From assembly GCA_041741535.1 (NCBI GenBank), contig JBGSJV010000045.1:15817-79816 (forward strand): 64,000 bases of DNA. The letters run 5' to 3'. Shown here one piece after another: positions 62,601-64,000 of this stretch; position 1 is the stretch's first letter; the number at the start of each line of letters is the position of its first letter. The notes under the pieces were generated by a model. The model was given only the letters and a program-made list of their open reading frames with translations, was not told the DNA's origin and did not search any database. The DNA comes from M30B19 sp041741535. Its GTDB lineage: Bacteria; Planctomycetota; Planctomycetia; Pirellulales; Pirellulaceae. The translations under genes and the position numbers were made by a program.

Positions 62601-62643
62601 CGGCAAGAACTGGGATCAATGTCAAGCTTGGGAAGGAAGTTGA
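59623..62643 (+). CDS. polA: DNA polymerase I
   Basis: Three-domain repair and replication polymerase, 1006 residues (E. coli 928). A ~80-residue Ser/Ala/Thr-rich N-terminal extension precedes the 5'-3' exonuclease (FLACAFDKGSITFR, YEADDIMATV, TSDKDCRQL, VGDPTDNVPGVPLIGPK). The 3'-5' exonuclease keeps its acidic residues (SFDTETTST, GQNVKYDWS, CQDADFAFRL), so proofreading should work. Polymerase motifs: A, MADYSQIELRMLAHF; B, RRAKAINFGIIYGQSAFG; C, LLQIHDELVFE. The extension holds QMSLF at residues 11-15, a sliding-clamp-binding-like peptide. ATG 59623 is preferred over GTG 59599. The next gene begins 2 bp after its stop. Confidence 0.97.
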   Translation: MPKKKSSSSLQMSLFGIDQFDAPADPSPKSSAAKAGSANATATGATADHSQVMETAVPPTGPTPDATPLLATPSGKLVVVIDSMGVLYQVFHAMPEMSSPSGQPVGAVHGFLRDILDLLDKLQPDFLACAFDKGSITFRNEIYPEYKAHRDPMPDDLRPQIGYVQTLLQALNIPILELANYEADDIMATVAAQTEAAGGRCLLVTSDKDCRQLISSQVQIYHSRKAAIYNEKDLLVDWGIRPDQVVDFQTLVGDPTDNVPGVPLIGPKLAQQLLNQFDNLDGIFANADSISGQKRKENLLNSRELVKTSRRLVELDRNTPIHFDWTWLQVGGADLAQAVALCEGFGFRQLTARVKRLANSPVANPHVPRDRGQDLAVRETLVGQGLDSAVSEPVVNQSQVALDYRLIDSPAKLQELVAQLRRCRKISFDTETTSTQPRAARLVGLSFSWAAGAAAYIPILAPPGEAHLDWETTVRPALQPIFANCEILKIGQNVKYDWSVLQNHGVTVQGTIFDTMVADYLLQPGRNTHGLEDLADRYLGLKATSIKELIGSGKHETTMDTVPLFKIVPYACQDADFAFRLEELLRAELIASKLDELFFQVEMPLLRILAEMELRGIKIDTEQLAAFSQLLSKRLATLEEEIRRQAGRAINIDSPKQLAQLLFEELKLPVIKRTASGPSTDREVLEQLAEKHELPAIIIQYREAAKLKSTYADALPQMVLESTGRVHTSFMQDVAATGRLSSKDPNLQNIPVRTEEGRNIRRAFIPGNPDWWLLMADYSQIELRMLAHFCRDENLCQAFQDQLDVHAKVAAEVFQVPLAEVSKEQRRRAKAINFGIIYGQSAFGLAKELDISREEASAFIEAYFGRYPRVLEFMEWTLKQARERGYVQTILGRRRPVEGVRPNSNYKSRNMPERIAINTVIQGSAADLIKLAMLRVAGSLRDSGLQAQLLLQIHDELVFETPAEEIDPLARLVSEEMNRAYQISVPLQVDVEVGKNWDQCQAWEGS

Positions 62644-62645
62644 GC

Positions 62646-63761
62646 ATGTCCGCGTGGTACGAAGTCGAGAACATCGCCGAAGTGGCAACCCCCGCCTTGT
62701 TGTTGTATCCCGCTCGGATTCGTGAAAATTTGCAGCACATGGTCGCGCGAGCGGGCGATGTGTCGCGTCTCCGACCGCATGTAAAGACTCACAAGCTCCC
62801 GCAAATTGTGCAAATGAAGCGGGACCTAGGAATCGACAAATTCAAGACGGCCACTTTGGTCGAAACGCTGATGGTCGCGCAAGCGGGTGGCCAAGACATT
62901 CTATGGGCCTATCAACCCGTTGGGCCCAACATCGTGAAATTTGTGGAGCTGGTCCAACAGTTCCCCGCTGTTCGTTTCGCGACGTTGCTGGATGACCTTG
63001 CGATTGGCGAACAATTGTCGGCGGCCGCCAAACACGTTGGCGTGACGGTTTCCGTTTATTTGGACTTGAACGTGGGCATGAATCGCAGCGGCATCGTCCC
63101 TGGAGTCGGTGCCCTGCAGTTGTATCGCCAATTGGCGGCGTTACCGAATCTACAACTCGTCGGGCTGCACGCCTACGATGGCCACGTTCGTGCGGCGGAC
63201 ATGGCTCAACGGCGCGAGCAATGGCAGGTCGTGGTCGATCAGACTTTGGAGATGGTGCAGTCATTGGTTAGGTTGGGGGTGCCGAAGCCCAGAATCGTGG
63301 CGGGTGGTTCGTCGACTTCGTGGCTGTGGTTGGAGGTACCGGAAGTTGAAGTGGGAGCCGGAACGATGGCCTTGTGGGACTACGGCCAGACGCAGACTTG
63401 TCCTGAGTCCGACATGATTCATGCTGCGGTTCTGGCGGCCCGCGTCATCAGTCGCCCTCAGCCGGATCTGTTGTGTTTGGACTTGGGACACAAAGCGGTG
63501 GCTGCCGAAATGCCTCAACCGCGCGTGCATTGGTTTGGGTTGGAGGATGCGCAGCCGGGTTTGCAAAGTGAAGAGCATTTGGTCTTGCGCACCGAGCGGG
63601 CGGCTGCCTATCCCGTGGGCCACATTTGCTACGGCTTGCCCTATCACATTTGCCCAACCACGGCGTTGTACGACGAAGTTTGGCGCATCGAAAACGCTCA
63701 AGCCATCGGACGTTGGCCAGTCGTCGCGCGTGGCCGACAACTTCCGGTGCAAGTTCACTGA
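62646..63761 (+). CDS. D-threonine aldolase / D-serine dehydratase family PLP enzyme
   Basis: A 371-residue fold-III PLP enzyme (alanine-racemase-like N-terminal barrel). The PLP Lys lies in RPHVKTHKLPQIV; VYLDLNVGMNRSGI and LHAYDGHVR are typical barrel strands. The C-terminal metal pair is in GLPYHICPTTALYDE, with His and Cys two residues apart, as in D-serine dehydratase-type members. Likely reaction: retro-aldol cleavage or deamination of a D-beta-hydroxy amino acid; the exact substrate is not readable. ATG 62646 follows the polA stop by 2 bp with GGAAGG upstream, so it is co-transcribed with polA. Confidence 0.9.
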   Translation: MSAWYEVENIAEVATPALLLYPARIRENLQHMVARAGDVSRLRPHVKTHKLPQIVQMKRDLGIDKFKTATLVETLMVAQAGGQDILWAYQPVGPNIVKFVELVQQFPAVRFATLLDDLAIGEQLSAAAKHVGVTVSVYLDLNVGMNRSGIVPGVGALQLYRQLAALPNLQLVGLHAYDGHVRAADMAQRREQWQVVVDQTLEMVQSLVRLGVPKPRIVAGGSSTSWLWLEVPEVEVGAGTMALWDYGQTQTCPESDMIHAAVLAARVISRPQPDLLCLDLGHKAVAAEMPQPRVHWFGLEDAQPGLQSEEHLVLRTERAAAYPVGHICYGLPYHICPTTALYDEVWRIENAQAIGRWPVVARGRQLPVQVH

Positions 63762-63809
63762 TCAGAACCGGACACGAAGCGCCAGAAGTCGTGGCAGGAA
63801 CTTTCTGGC

Positions 63810-63941
63810 GAACGCTGGAGCAACAAAGCTGCACGTTTTCGGAATTGCTGGAGCACCAACGCGGCACGTTTTTGGAATTACGGGTGAACCAACGCTGCGC
63901 GTTTTAGGGAATGCTGGTGAGCCAACGCTGTAAATTTTCGG
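63810..63941. repeat. 33-bp tandem repeat, four degenerate units
   Basis: Units begin near 63810, 63842, 63875 and 63909, each with a GAA-x-GCTGG...CAACGC-x-GC-x-CGTTTT pattern. They lie just after the D-threonine-aldolase-family gene. The units keep an open frame on the plus strand by chance of the 33-bp period; no gene start supports it. Confidence 0.8.
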
Positions 63942-63971
63942 GGCCTAGTGTTACCTTGCCTCATGGTCTCC

Positions 63972-63997
63972 CTTCTCCCCTTTTTGGGGGAGAAGGG
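63972..63997. repeat. Inverted repeat at the window edge
   Basis: CTTCTCCCC and GGGGGAGAAG pair around TTTTT. It may be a terminator or part of a dispersed repeat truncated by the end of the window. Confidence 0.6.
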
Positions 63998-64000
63998 CCG

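Noticed and set aside
63421..63933. 170-codon frame reading through the 33-bp repeats
   Set aside because: Most of it is a shadow of the D-threonine-aldolase-family gene; only the repeat period keeps it open.

Overview
The window looks like chromosomal DNA of a planctomycete, most likely of the Pirellulaceae (Rhodopirellula/Blastopirellula-like). The evidence is a secreted protein with a planctomycete cytochrome-c-like domain plus DUF1549/DUF1553, sitting next to a Tat-exported DUF1501 protein; an ECF sigma factor of planctomycete type translationally coupled to a large Hanks-type kinase; giant RTX/cadherin-like repeat proteins; many long secreted proteins without clear homologues; and housekeeping genes spread singly rather than in the usual bacterial clusters. 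No rRNA, tRNA, CRISPR array, prophage or complete insertion sequence was found. Genus-level placement is inference.

Layout. 1-3.9 kb: an RTX serralysin-like metalloprotease (minus) and a small companion gene. 4.5-6.7 kb: an overlapping TIGR03546/TIGR03545 pair. 7.0-12 kb: a primary-type sigma-70 factor, then an ECF sigma factor overlapping a Ser/Thr kinase with TPR-like repeats. 12.1-17.1 kb (minus): pgi, a UPF0173 metal hydrolase and a multi-domain lysyl-oxidase-like exported protein. 17.3-22.9 kb (minus): a 1591-residue RTX repeat protein whose protease domain has lost all zinc ligands, then an SGNH hydrolase with a terminator hairpin inside its 5' end. 23.1 kb: a SRAP/HMCES-like protein. 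24.0-33.4 kb (minus): a close-packed run proA - pseudokinase - miaB - purQ - ppk1. 33.7-38.7 kb: secreted proteins of unknown function, ribosomal protein L27 and a BON-domain protein. 39.1-46.4 kb: DUF1579, an MFS transporter, a large anchored protein with Leu-Pro repeats and a MORN-repeat protein. 46.7-49.8 kb: a BlaI-type repressor, an M56 peptidase and two paralogous membrane proteins. 50-56.4 kb: a small orphan, cytochrome P450, DUF1501 and the DUF1549/1553 protein. 56.5-58.1 kb: a lysine-rich small protein and an internally duplicated membrane protein. 58.2-59.1 kb: an array of GGGGACAG-type repeats. 59.1-63.8 kb: remnants of a nucleotidyltransferase gene pair, polA and a D-threonine-aldolase-family enzyme.

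Points of most interest: (1) an active/inactive pair of RTX metalloproteases built from the same ~105-residue repeat; (2) a BlaI-M56 signalling pair that appears to control two paralogous membrane proteins instead of a beta-lactamase; (3) palindromic short repeats expanded in exact codon multiples (66 bp x3 and 30 bp x4) inside the DUF1549/1553 gene; (4) a ~0.65-kb array of GGGGACAGTCAC motifs; (5) a QMSLF motif like a sliding-clamp-binding peptide in an N-terminal extension of DNA polymerase I; (6) a pseudokinase embedded in a housekeeping operon.

All calls come from reading the sequence and from recalled knowledge of families. No database search or structure prediction was run.
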